Origin: Colius striatus
Lineage: Eukaryota; Chordata; Aves; Coliiformes; Coliidae
Direction: 5' to 3'
Assembly: GCF_028858725.1 (NCBI RefSeq)
Contig: NC_084773.1
Coordinates: 9,910,350-9,974,349 of the forward strand
Length of the DNA: 64,000 bases
Positions 1-12,700 of this stretch are shown here, piece by piece (position 1 is the first letter of the stretch; each line of letters starts with the position of its first letter). The notes under the pieces were generated by a model. The model worked only from the letters and a program-made list of their open reading frames with translations, was not told the DNA's origin and made no database searches. A program made the translations under genes and the position numbers.

Positions 1-3000
1 TTCTTTTCTGTTTTTAGCATGTTTTTCAAGGTTTCCCTTCCCCCCTCAAAACAGACAGAGAGATCAGCTTTGATTTAAAGCTTTGGTAGATATCATACCT
101 GCTTCAACCTTTTCTGTCAGGTCCTTTAATTAGTTATATCCTTTCTATTCCTATTCCAGTCTTAATTTGAAGTCAGATCACCAGTTTAAAAAATCAATAC
201 TAGAATCCATTACCTTGCTCCCAGTCCCCAGTGCCTTCTGAAGGTTGAATCGCAGTGGCACTTCCCTCTAATTTACCTTCCTCTCCTCCACCATTGAGTC
301 TGCCCAGGCACAAGTTTTCAAGGGAACAAAAGACCCTTCTGCTGGGCCAGCATCATGCTCCTGCTTTCAGAGAGGTAAGATGCTTCAGAGGTACTATAGT
401 GCTTGGAAGCCTGATCTGCAGGAGCAAAGGTGCTGAGTTGTCTTCCCCATGTCAGGATTTGGCCTGTAGTTGGAAAATGCCTCTTTTCTTGTCCTTGAGA
501 CAGTTCCTGGTGAGTGGCATGGTGACTGGGCAAGATGTGCAAAGGGAAATTAAACCTCTTTTCAAAGGCATTGCTGCAGTGACTGAACTGGAGCTGGCTT
601 TCTTGGCAGCTTGTGTGAAATTTGGACTGAAGCAAAGATAATATAGACGCTGCCTGGTTTTCAAGCATCTAGAGAGTCACTCAGATTAGTGTGTATTGGT
701 GATATGTGATTGCCTTCAGCTCTGCTGAATTATCTCCCATCTGAGAAGAGGGGGTAGTACTGTAGACACCTTGTCTAGGGAGGTCGGTTTGAGGATGTAT
801 TAAACTGAGTGTGTGGCAAGCAAAATTGGCTAATACACAAGCTAGCTGTATGTTGAAAGGGAGCACTTAAAAATCACTTATCTGCTTTTTATTAAATTAG
901 CAATGCTGTGTTACACGTGTGACTCAGACCCATCTCTGGTTGCCTTAAGTTTGAAGACTGCTGACAAAGGTGCACAATTCAGTTTGGTTCTATGGATTAG
1001 CCCAGGCTGCTGGGTGGGGGCAAACCCTTCTTGGATGTGTCAGAGGTGGAAGAAAAAGCTAGGATGTTGGTGTGGGAAGTGATATATTTCTGGAGAAGAT
1101 TTTCCTTGTAGTGCTGGGCTGTGTACTGCTCCCAGCTGCCCATCACCAGTGCCCAGTTGCCACCCGTTGTCCCCGAGCTCTGGCAAACCTCTTGGCTAAT
1201 GTGGCTGAGCTCCCTCTCCTCCTCCTGAACCCCCATGGGCTGCCTCTCTTGCAGTTCCCATCCATTCAGTGATTTGGCTTTGCTTAAAGGAGACTTGCCT
1301 TTGACAAGACACAGATGCTGCTCTGAAGCTCAGCTTTTCCCGGGGGGAGCGTTGTCCTTCTGCTCACCTGGGACAATGGGGAGGTCAGCAGGGTGAGTGC
1401 TTTCAAGGCTGAGCCCTTTGGCTGGGCTGTTGACGTCCCTATTGTAACAAATACTGTAACAAAAGTGAATCTGGAGGGTGGGAGGAATATATTCATGCTT
1501 AGGCAAGTCCTTTGCTCACTAATTGTGAGAAGAGCCTTTATGAAGGACTGTGGCAGAGTCTTCACACATATCCATCTCAGTTCAGCCATAGGTGGGATAC
1601 ATTCATCCAGAGAGAGCTGCTGCCAGGGCATCTGCAGAGCAAATGTGTGTGGGGCTGCAGATGGCTGGGACACCTGAAGAGCGAGGGCTGCAGAGACCTG
1701 CCTGAGGTGTAGCTAACGTGGTGGTTGAAAGTGCAGTGCCCCTCTCCCCATGACACCCCACAGGCCAGCATTGCCTCCCTGCAGAGCCCACCTGCCCCGT
1801 GACAGGGCTGTGGAAGGCCTGCCTGGGCAAGCTTGGCTCAGCCCGAGTCTTGCACCACATCTCATCTGTTTCTGTGGCTGCTGGAGAAGACTGGCAGACC
1901 AAGAGGGAAGTGTTACCCACCTGGCTGTCATGGATAGTGCTGTAGTGGGAATAGGTTGCTGCCCAGAGGAGGGGATGGATTCCCACAGTAGTCCCTCTGA
2001 AATGTGTCTAAAAAACTGCTACATGATTTGGGCTCCTCTGGAGGGAAACTGCTGGTTAGATGTGTGTATCTGCAGCACTGGCAGTACACCACTGGCTTGC
2101 TGGTGGGATGGTGGGGAGGAACACACAGAAGGGGATGAGGAGGAAATCGGGGGAAGAGCTCAACAGGATGGCAACTGGGCTTGCATGGCAGGCGTGACCA
2201 CCTGTGAGCAGCGTGGGTGCCATGAGGTTCCCAAAATGGTTTTGGGCTGCTCAGGAGAAACAAAATCCCCACAGCAGTTTGTTCTGCTGGGCTGGGGAGG
2301 TGGAAAACCATCTGGAGCAGCAAGGTAATACCCAACGGTGGTGGCAGGAGTACCAAAACCACCTCCTGCTTGTGGGCTCTCCAGCAGATTCCTGGAAGTG
2401 GCCATATGACAAAGCTGCAGGCTGAAATAGCTGTCAGGATGTTTAATAAGCACAGACCTGCCCCTGCTGGTACAAGGGCTGAGGATGGTGCTGAGAGCGC
2501 ACTGAGACGTGTGTGGTGTAGTTACACCCTCAGATTGACGAGCTTGTTAATGGATTGATCTCATCCGAGTCCATTAGGAACTTGGTGCTTGGTGGAGTCA
2601 TAAGGGCTGCAGATGGACTGGAGGAAGCAGATTAGTGATAAGAGGCTGAACAAAGTGATCATTAAAACGAGCACTCATTAAAATGCTCATCCAAAAAGAC
2701 CTACCAGCAGTGGACTGAGGTAGGACCAGCCCTGCAGTATTCTGGTGAGGAAGATGTAAGTAAGGTACATAAAAGGATGACTCTCTCTCAAACAGCTGGG
2801 ATGCACAAGGACAGGCAGGTGACACTGCAGTGTTGTGGGTCCTCCTAAAGAGAAGTGACAGGACCATGCTGACATCTTAACCAGCGTATTTGTTTCTGTG
2901 CTAAATCACCATTCAGTGATTGATTTTTACCTCTTACCTCTTGTGTTTGTGCTCAGCTTCTGAAAGCTGGTGTCCTCTTTCACAGCTGGTTACCTGGGTT

Positions 3001-3711
3001 TCTGCTAGGCCAGTCACAGCTTCCCAAAATTTTAAGAGGGTACAGAGGCTTGTGTCCCACTAGCACGCTCCTTCCTTCATTACCTGCCTCACAAAACCCA
3101 CGTAACAAGCGCTGACAAGAATACGTTTTTTATTATATAATTGAAGCACTGAAGTCCTAATGAATTCACACCCCAAATACCCCGAAGCAATTTGCTAACA
3201 ATTGTATTTCTAATAAAGCAGATGAGCTGTTACTGTTAAACCTGGAGAGGTTTTCCCAGAGAGGGCTGAAGGTGTGCAGGAAGCTGTGCAGGAGGGAAGG
3301 ATGCAGCTCCTGTGCTCGGCTGCCTTGCTTGCTGACAGCCACTCGTGTTGTGGGTGCCTTGCCCCTGACTCAAAGATTCTAGCTTGGTTCTATGTTCTTT
3401 GACATACTCAGAGGACAGCTAATGCTTCAGCAGGATGGTGGATTTCAGGACTTTCTGACCATGCACCAGTTCTGGTACCTATTTCGAGTCATTCACTGCA
3501 TTAGCTGTGCAAGGAGAGGAGGCAGGTGGAGGCCTCAAAAATATGAGAGCTGAAATAACCCATGTGTCTTAAACTTGCTGGTTTTTTTGCTGCCAGTTTT
3601 TGACTGAATGAGGTCAACTGCCAGTCCCAAGACAAAGATTAGAGGAAACAGGCACCCAGACAACAGCTAGCTGTCAGGACCTCAGTAACCACTGGTTTTG
3701 CTATTGTGCAG
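1..3711 (+). other. NCKIPSD: NCKIPSD intron (5' end outside window)
   Basis: No exon was recognised. The open frames in this stretch have no family resemblance I can identify and lack matching splice sites. An AT-rich patch with inverted homeodomain-like sites lies at about 2540-2700 (see findings). The introns between the later NCKIPSD exons (3883-5073, 5161-6580, 6720-11677, 11759-12874, 13004-14772, 14866-16403, 16577-17129) hold ordinary unique sequence plus one CR1 fragment. Confidence 0.7.
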
Positions 3712-6700
3712 AATCTGAGTGCGGGGCTGCCCTCGGGACAGATCTGCCACGACGAGCAGCGTCTGGAGGTGATCTTTGCAGATCTGGCCAGGCACAAGGA
3801 CGATGCTCAGCAGCGCAGCTGGGCACTCTACGAGGATGAGAATGTCATCTGCTGCTACCTGGAGGAGCTGCTTCGCATCCTGGTGAGGAAATTTCTCTCT
3901 TTACAGGCAGGGCAGAGCAGATGGCCCCGATGAAGTTCCTTTTGTCTGACCTCCTTTGCCCCTGTTTGCCGTCGGATCTGCTGTTTCAGAGGGTGTTTCT
4001 TGTGCATCCTTTACTGTTGATGTGAAGCCCTGCCCTCCTATGTGGGGTCTGCAGTGCTCCTGAGCTGTCTTCCACTCCAGCTTATAAAGCTGCTCTGAAA
4101 AGAGTTGTGGAGCCATTCTTCATGGTAACTGTGGTATTTTCTATCACAGGAGAATATAAACTCTCACCTCCAAAAAAACCCAACCTTCCCACAGAAAACC
4201 CAGAAGCCTGCTCTGAGGGTTCATTGCACTCCTAGACTTATTTAAAATGTCTTCCATTTAAAACATCCTCTGAGGCTGGAAAGTACCTGCAGCAGGGTGA
4301 GGGCCGTTAAATGCTGAGAGAATTCCTTGTTGCCTTGAAAGTGAGCTTTAAAGCTATTTTAATGAGAAAGTATAAAGCATTTCACCACATCTGCATCCAG
4401 GAGAGATGCACCCCATAGTGAGAGCAGCAGACAGTACCGTCCCAGTGCTGTTCCTGGCATGTGCAAGCCTGTCTGTGTACAGTGAGTGTGGTGATACAGG
4501 AGCTGCTGCTCAGTGCAGTGACAGGCTCTGTGTTACAGGTGCTGCTGTTTGGCTCGGGCACCTGCTTTGTATTCCTCTCCAGTTCTAACATAATAAGCAG
4601 AACACATATTTTTCTGTGTAATAAATGCCAGTGTTTTTGTCCCCCAGCACACAGCCTGTGCCACCTCACTGTGGGCCTGCAGGGCAAGGCTGAAGGGGAT
4701 TTTGTGCAACCATTTTCTCATCATTTAGGAGTGGGAGATGTATGACACTGAGCAGGATGGAATTGGTGCTGGAGCTGCCCTGTGTAACTGCACAATGCCC
4801 TCACCAAGGTGCTGCTCAGGTCATGGATTTGTTAGATGTTTTCAGCCCAAGACATGCTGTATGGCAGAGATGTTTCTCAAGAATTCCTTTGGATGCAGAA
4901 TCTGCAGGGTGGCAGTTCTTGAGCTGGCTTTGTGCTCTGACTTCAGTTTCTTTGAGATGGTTGGGCTGGGGCTACTGACACCTGAAAGCAGCTGGCCTCC
5001 CTTGAGGTCCCTGCAGCAGACACCTTGCTGCTATGATGTGCCACTGGGCTGACCTGTTCATTCCTACTTCCAGACAGATGCAGACCCAGAAGTTTGCAAG
5101 AAAATGTGCAAGAAGAATGAGTTTGAATCCGTCTTGTCCCTCGTGGCATATTATCAGATGGTAAGGTGGCAGAATGCATCCAGTTTATCTTCCTGAGATT
5201 TCCCTGAAGATGCCAAAGAGCAGGGTTGCTGTGATGAATATATGTAAGATGTTCCCCCCGGATAGGGCAGTTGTAGCACCTCCCTTTGGATTGGAGTGCT
5301 GGCTAATGTGCTAATGTCAATGCTATGCATGCAAGTTGTGTGGAAGAGCAGAGGATGCTACGGCCTTGGAAGCGTAGCAAGCACTGTGAAGGGTAAAGCT
5401 TGCTGCTTTTATGAGCTCCATTGAGGGACAGAATTGGCATCACTAATACCTAGAGGAAGGATTTCCAAGGTTGCCTTGGGAAGGCTGACAGGCTGTGGCT
5501 GCTCCTCTTCTAATTGATGCACTCTGGTGCATTAGTAAATAGCTTTGCTTGGAAAGTAGGTTGTGAGTAGAAGCCTTGGGAGTGGGGAAGGAAATCAGTA
5601 TTCAGAGGAAGAAATGGAAGTCCTGCCTTCAGTGCCTATGCCCTGTTGCTTTGCTCCTCTTCTTCCTGAAATATATCATTGTAGGACTCAGTGGGGGTTG
5701 GAAGTTTGTCCCCATCTTGTCCCTAAGTCTCGAGATGCTCCAAGCCTTGTGGCATTTAGCTTTCACCTGGCACTTCTGTGTCAGAACCGAGAGCTCAGCA
5801 TCAGGGGCTGTAGCAGATCTGAGAGCAGTGGGAAGGCAAGCTGTGCATAATGGAGCCTGCTGGCTTTCACTGCCTGCTATTCTCTGACTAGGATTTCAAG
5901 GAAGTCTGACCAGGTGGAGAGCAGTTGGGTCTCCTGTCCTGGCTGTTGTCATGCCAGTGTCAGGGCTTGACTCGCTTCTGTTCTTTAAACACTGGAGTTG
6001 TTGGCTGGAGTATGAGGGTTACCCCAGCACCAGAGCTGCTGTGTGGGAGCTGCAGGTTGAGCATTGTCTTCGCTGGAATCCCTGCATGTCCCAAAACCTT
6101 CTGGATATGCCTTCTGCTCCCATCACAAACCCAGGGTGGAGGAGCTGCCCTGATCCTGCTGGTTAATGTGCTAAAGGGGGTTTGCAAATACTATATTGTC
6201 AGGAAACTTCCCTCGGAGCAGCTGAAAGATGTCACTGTGCTCAGAGAACCCTGGCTGCCCAGCAGATTCAGTCTGGAGATGGGTATAGGTTGTTGATTCA
6301 TGTCATATTTAGTGGATGAAGAGGGGCCTTTCAGATCTGAGCTCTGGCTGCCATATGCCCTCTGACTGCACATGCCAACAACCTCCAGCCAGTCCAGTTC
6401 TGAATGTTATCATAAAGTGACTCCTGTGCTGCTGTTAAAATGTGATGGAGCTTCTGGGTTCAATGTCACCCTGGGAGGGTGTTTGGCTTCCCAACAGTGG
6501 GAACTTCTAGCCAGTTATGTCCCTGCCTTAGAGTGAGATCTTGTCTGGGACATCACTTCATCTAAAAATTGGCTTTGCAGGAACACAGGGTGCCGTTACG
6601 GCTGCTGCTGCTCAAGTGCTTTGGAGCCATGTGCAACCTGGATGCTGCTGTCATCTCAACACTTGTAAACTCTGTGCTGCCGATGGAGCTGGCCCGGGAC

Positions 6701-6719
6701 ATGCAGACACACACTCAAG
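3712..6719 (+). CDS. NCKIPSD: NCKIPSD: first three exons in the window (start of leucine-rich domain)
   Basis: Exon 3712-3882 (57 codons, phase 0 at both ends) follows the acceptor ctattgtgcag and ends CGCATCCTG|gtgagg. Exon 5074-5160 (29 codons) carries [17 protein letters not shown]. Exon 6581-6719 (139 nt) ends with one base of the Asp codon completed by the next exon. These code for the first helical repeats of the Arp2/3-activating domain. The preceding exon, expected to end in a sequence like SLVEGK, was not found in 1-3711. Confidence 0.93.
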
Positions 6720-9700
6720 GTGAGCCAGAGCTTCTGCACCCACCTCCTCAGGAACGTGCCTTTCCATTAGATGATGGTTTACAGCAGCACTGGTGGCTCC
6801 TTGTTGCCTGACTGCTCTATGTGCTCAGTGCTGTGAGGAAAATGGTGTATGATTTTAAAGTTGTTCAGGTTCTTAGCAGCTGTAAGTGGAGAGTGCACAG
6901 GAGGGGATGTTTCAGTCCAATGGTGCAAGGCCCTCTAACTCCTGAACATGCCATTAATGATCTGCATCATGTCTTGTAGATGTCTTAAAGCACATTTTGA
7001 GCTGTTCCAGTTGTGTTTCATGATGCTGACAAGAGACACCACCAGGTCTTTGTGGTGTTTGTAGCTGGTAAATGAGATGTGTACTGGTTAAAGGAAAGGA
7101 CCTTCTCTCCACCACTGTAGTGCTATTAAAGTTGCAGTCCTGGTCCTCTGCAGGATAGTGCCACAGCCCTCAAGTTCCTTCCACTTCATGCTTCTGTTAG
7201 GACAACGTGTCACTGCTATTAACAGGAATGTCCTTCCTGCCCTTGGAGATCTGTGTGCTCAAAAGCTCCGTGGTGGTGGTTTGGTTGGCTTTTCCTAGCA
7301 TTGTTCTTCAGAGCTCTGGCTTGGCCCAGCATCCTTTCCTTTCAGCAGCCAGGGGCAGATGCTGAGGGAGAGCCTAAGAACAAGGTGAATGTGTAGCAAT
7401 ACTCCCCTGACATTGCCTTCCAGCTCCCCATGCGTGTCCAGCCCTGGCTAGTCACCGCTTTTGAAGTCGGCCTTTAGGCCATCAGTGCAGGCAGTGGTAC
7501 AGACTACTTTTTCCCTTAAAAGGAGTATTGAAAATCCATTGTTTTGTGCTAATCATGACCCATAATTAAAGTAGCTGTTGAGTGACCATGTGAATCAAAT
7601 CAAAAGAGCCCCAGTGTTTGGAACCCTGCTTCCCTGATGGCAGTCTGTAGCCTGTGGGTTTGCTGCAGGGGTCACGGAGCTGTGGAGAAGTGTGATTTGG
7701 TGATGAGGCTGTGGAGGGATTGCCCAGTCTTTACACAACAGGGACTGTGACATCCTTTCATGTGAGCCAAGTAAATGTCCAGGATGACCACCTTGGATGT
7801 GCATAATGAGTGTTTCTGTCCCCAGCATCCCACCACAGACTATGCCAATGTGGCTGTGTGGTGGACAGGACTAACAGGGCTAACCTGGTGTCTGGACAGG
7901 GAAATGAGAGGTGAAAATCAAGGCTGTTGCAGAAGGTTTTGTGCTTGTCTTTCAAAGGTGGGCAGTGTCTGAAAAACAGTGTTTCAGGGCAGGGCAAAGC
8001 ACTGGTGGTGTGGTGTGGGACAGAGACCATTATGCCTGTGTTGGCTACACTTTCTCTTTGTGCTAGCACTGCTTATCAATTCCATGCAGAGAACTTACCA
8101 GCCTGTTGATGGTTTATCTGGTTACACCTAAGAGGCTGCTTCTCTAGGCTTGAGGTTTTACTGCCCAAGAAGCAAATAGTACTTGTATATGGGACTATGA
8201 CTGTGCTTTGTGTGGCAACATCAGTCCTGATTTTGTGCTTTCAAAAATAACCTTTATTCTGCATCCATCATTAATTCATGAAGACTATCTCCAGGTGAGT
8301 GTCTTCTGCACCATGTCCAAAGAGGCTTCAGTCTCTTGCTCTGCTTCCTGAGCTGCCTTTGTGCAGATAGGACAGGCTGTCTGCCCTTGTTACTCCTTGT
8401 CTGGTTGCAGTGTTGCTGTCCAGGGCTTTTCCCAGGGGCTGCATCACCCAGATAGCACAGCTAACTCAGCCTCTTGGTATGATGGAGCATTGAGTTCTAA
8501 GTGACTTCTAAGTGACTTCTGCACTGATCTTCATGTAGCACTTCTGGTTGAAGCAGGCCTATCTCCCAGCAAGTGTGAGCTCTGCTTTGGGGAAGTAACC
8601 ATCATCAACCCAAACCTGTGTGTCCCTCAGAGGTGTTTTAGGGTGTTAGTAGGCCTCTCCTGCCATTCTGGTGCTTACTGCTTCATGTCCTGCCAGCAAA
8701 CAGCAGGCAGTACTTTGTGTGAAAACATGACCTTGAATCCTAGAACGACTTGAGCTTATTTTGGTACTAAAAACTGGGGAATAGCAGCTGATCCGTGACA
8801 TACTGTGGAAGAGCTAATCCCTTCTACGGATGGCAGGGGCCAGAGCAAGCGGTGCCAGCACTAAGCAACTGGGGAGCATTGAACTGGCTGCAGCAGCTCA
8901 GTGGGATCCCTCCTGGCTTGTTACTGAAGAGCAGCCAAGGCAGAAGCTCTGTTCATGGATGCTGGGTGCCTTTGATGAGAAGGCATTTTTACCCTGGGGC
9001 TGATGCAGGCCTGTTGGCTGCTGGCCAGTTCTTCTGCCAGATGCTTGGGTCTTATTGCTTCTGAACAGCCACTTCCCACTGCTGCGGCTGGCCTGCACAT
9101 CTATCCGTGTTAGAAGAGCTCATAATAAGCCATAGTGAGGCAGAATTAGCCAGAACAATTCCAGAGAAAACAGACAGGGATAATCCAGTCTGTAATTGTG
9201 ACTCTCCCTCATTGCAGCTCAGTGTACAACCAAGTCACCTGTCAGGCTCTTTTCACTTCAGTTGTACACAGTTGTGTCTGCTCCTGGTGCCTGGACTTTG
9301 CACTGCTGTGTTTAGAGGTTGGAAGGAAGGTCTTTGAAGGCTTCTGAGAAATATCTTTCATACATAACAGCAGTTTTCCTCCCAGTTCCTCAGCAGGCTT
9401 TGGAAATGGCTGGTGAGCAAACAACTGTGTCTCTCCTGCCCTTCATGGCCACTTGAGTGATGCTTATCAGTCTGTCGTCAGCAAAGCCCCTGTGCTTCAG
9501 GAGACTTCTGTTAATACTGTTTACTTTCATTCAGCCACTAGTGCTGCTCTGCAAGGAAAAAAACAAGTTGTGCTTTGCCTGGTAATTACTCTGTTCTTCA
9601 GCGTGGTGAGTCTTGCTGCAGCCGGGACACTCAGAAGACTTGTAGGCTCTGTGCTGAGCGAGTGCACCGGGTTAATCTGGATTTGCCCTGAGTTCAGCTA

Positions 9701-12700
9701 TTCTGTCTGGATTCAGCATCCTTAGGCAAATACAGCAACATTTGCCATCTTGTCATGGAGTCTCCTGTCAGTCAAGATGAAGGGACATCAGTCATGGCAG
9801 ATGAGCCAAGGGCATGTAAAACTACCCTCTCTCCCCCATCTCTGATGAATCTCTTCGTCCTTGTTTGCCACAGCCACGTGTTTATCACTGGCTTCTGGGT
9901 CTCAGAGCCTTATTTCATTGCATGTGACGTGATGAGAGAAAATGTTTTGTTCACAAAAGCTTTACTAGGAACATGGGAACAGCAGGTCTCTCTGTCTACC
10001 TACATACTCAACTCCAGAAGCCAGAGAGGAAAGAATGAAGAAATCGTGTGGTAAACAGTTTGTCAGATTCTTTTTCTGCTACAGTGAGCTTTGGCATCAC
10101 TGACACTTTATTGCTGAGAGCTTATGTAAGTGTGAATTATATTTAAGTCATTGAATATGCTCCCACTCTGTTTAACCAAGAGTAAACAGCAGTTTCCAGC
10201 TTTCCTTTGCTGCCACATGGTCTAGAGTGCTCTCCTACAAACTCTTAATCTTGTTAATGCTGTAGTGTGAGGTTAGTGGTTGGACTTGATTGTCTTAAAG
10301 GTCTTTTCTGACCATAATGATTCTGTGATGATTCTGTGATCTCTGGTTAAGCCCCAAATGATCTACTCAAAGTATTTGTTATTTGGAAACTTAGGCATCA
10401 TGTGGAGCTCTGACAAAGTCTTCTTGTTCTTCCTGTATAGAGGCTTTGCTTGCAGAGCTGGCTTTCCAGGGGCACGAGGCTGGAAGGATTCAATAGGGCT
10501 TTTTTTTTTCCCCTGTGCCAACAGTAAATCTAAGAGCTGCCAAGTGTTGTGAGTCCTTTGGGCAAGTCCTGGAGTATATGGTGACAGTGAAGGCATCAGC
10601 CTGTGCAGTGAAAACCAAGCTGCAGAGTGCAGGTGCTTAGAGATGGATTGCTTTGTGCATAGAGAAGTGAAATGTCTTAGTTTGGAGGGGGAACTGGAAG
10701 CAGCACGTGTTGTGCAGGGAAGCACTTGGGAGGAGCAGCATATGTTGAAGTGACTTTTTTCTCCTCTGTTTAAAAATAGTTTTGGTCACTTCTTCATAAA
10801 TACACCTTCATTTCCCTTGTAAAGAGTGCCCCTGGGCTCTTCCTGGCAGGTGTAGCTGAACTTTATTGAGGCAGTATATGTGGCAACCCACTTTGTAAAT
10901 ATGATATCCCTTTTCCTGTCGTCTTCAGACTTGAAGTGGACAGACACAATATTTGATGATGACACAGAGCCTTTTTCATTACTTCCCCCCCCCGCCCCCT
11001 TCTTCTTCAAATATCTATTGAGGTGTATCTGTTAATTAACATTCAGGCAAGGCCCTGGCTGTGGTTCTGTGGAGCGTTCACATAGAGCTGCTGCCAGCAA
11101 AAATTGTGCTGGGGGCTGTGTTATTGCTGAAGACACGTGTGGCCTGGGAGGTGGGCAGATGCACAGCCCAAGTCATCAGCAGTGATCTGGTCTCCCCAGA
11201 GACCTTTTATACCTCCAGGCAGAGCTGAGGTAGCAAAAGTAGAGCAGCACGGCAACAGTAACGAGCAGCATGGCTGTCCGGGGGTGGTGGTGGTTGGAAC
11301 AGGCAGTATTTCAAGGTGGCCAGATGGATGCTTTTTCTGGGTTCAGTAATTGCATAACTATGGGATGTGTCCTGGGACTGTGCAGGGGAGGTTTTTAATT
11401 ATTCAGATCAAGTTTGCCCAGATCATCTGAAGTGGAGGGGGAAAAAGAAAATTGACAATTCTTGTTGTGATTATTTTTAAATTGCTTTGGAAAGGCAGGG
11501 CACAGAAGGCATGTGGTGTGCTTAAACAAGGGGAAAAACACCCTTAGAGCTCAGAGGAACCAGGAGAAGTCTAATCAGTGGTAAATGTCTGTGTTAAATG
11601 TGTGACTTCCCAGCTACAGCTGGGGAAGAGTGTTTCACACCCTCAGAAGTAGTAATGACGGGACTTTTATCTTGCAGATCACCAAAAGATGTGCTACTCT
11701 GCACTGGTGCTGGCAATGATGTTCTCCATGGGGGAGCCCCTGCCATATCATCACTATGGTAAGAGCAGCTGATGCTTATGGCTTGGTAGGGCAGCAGAGG
11801 TGGTGGGAGAGCTGGGGTGTGCTGGCAGACACAGGGAAGGGACCAAGAGGCCAAGGTGGGGACAGCCCAGCAGGAGCAGGGCAAGAGTAGGGTCTGCTCC
11901 TGGCTGCAGAAATGCTGTGCTTAGATGCCTGATTTCCAGAGAGAGCAGCATAAATCTGGGTTGGAGCAGCAGAGGACTGATGCCACGCTGCAGAAGAGGT
12001 GGATTTGCCCAGTGCTGTGACTAAGCAGTGTTTTGTTTTACCTCTCACATGAAAGCAGAAGGTGCAGCCTCGTGTGTTTCAAACACCTTGGGCAAATGGG
12101 GACGATTAAGGGTATCGCAGCCAATGAGGAAGTGCAAACATTGTGCCAGATCTGCCTGTTTTATCCTCTCATTCTAACCTTCATCCAGAAAGCCCCTGCC
12201 TGCCTGCTTCTTCCCCAGGCCATGTTATGTTCTCTGAGTTTGGGAAACTGGGCCCGGTTTTCCCCAAAGTGCAGTAGAGATTTTTATAAGCATCTCCTCA
12301 GCAGCTTCACCATAACACTCTGTAAACACAAGATTTAAGCTGGTGCAGGAGAGACTGTGAAATGAGCCTCCACACCTCCTCCTTTGCTCTCCTCATGTAA
12401 CCCTGGCAATTATTTCCTGAAGGTGGAATTATTTCCATGAGCTCCTGAGCTTTCCTAATAGCTAAATTGAAAAATGGGAGATTACTAATGAACTAGATGA
12501 TTACTCTTTTTTAATAGATGGATTAAACCACTGGTCAAGAATACAAATCTCTTTCTGCCTGAAGCCTTCATTGGTGGCAATGATGCTGCAACAACAGCTA
12601 GAGCAGGATTTGGTGTTTTGTTTACTCAAAAACATTGCCAGTGGGGAACCAACTTTCAGTGTTTCCCTGCACTGTGTGTAGTTCTCTGAGCTACTTGGCT

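Noticed and set aside
1393-2328. Open frames in the first intron as possible upstream NCKIPSD exons
   Set aside because: None resembles the expected preceding protein segment, and none has an acceptor and donor in the needed phase.
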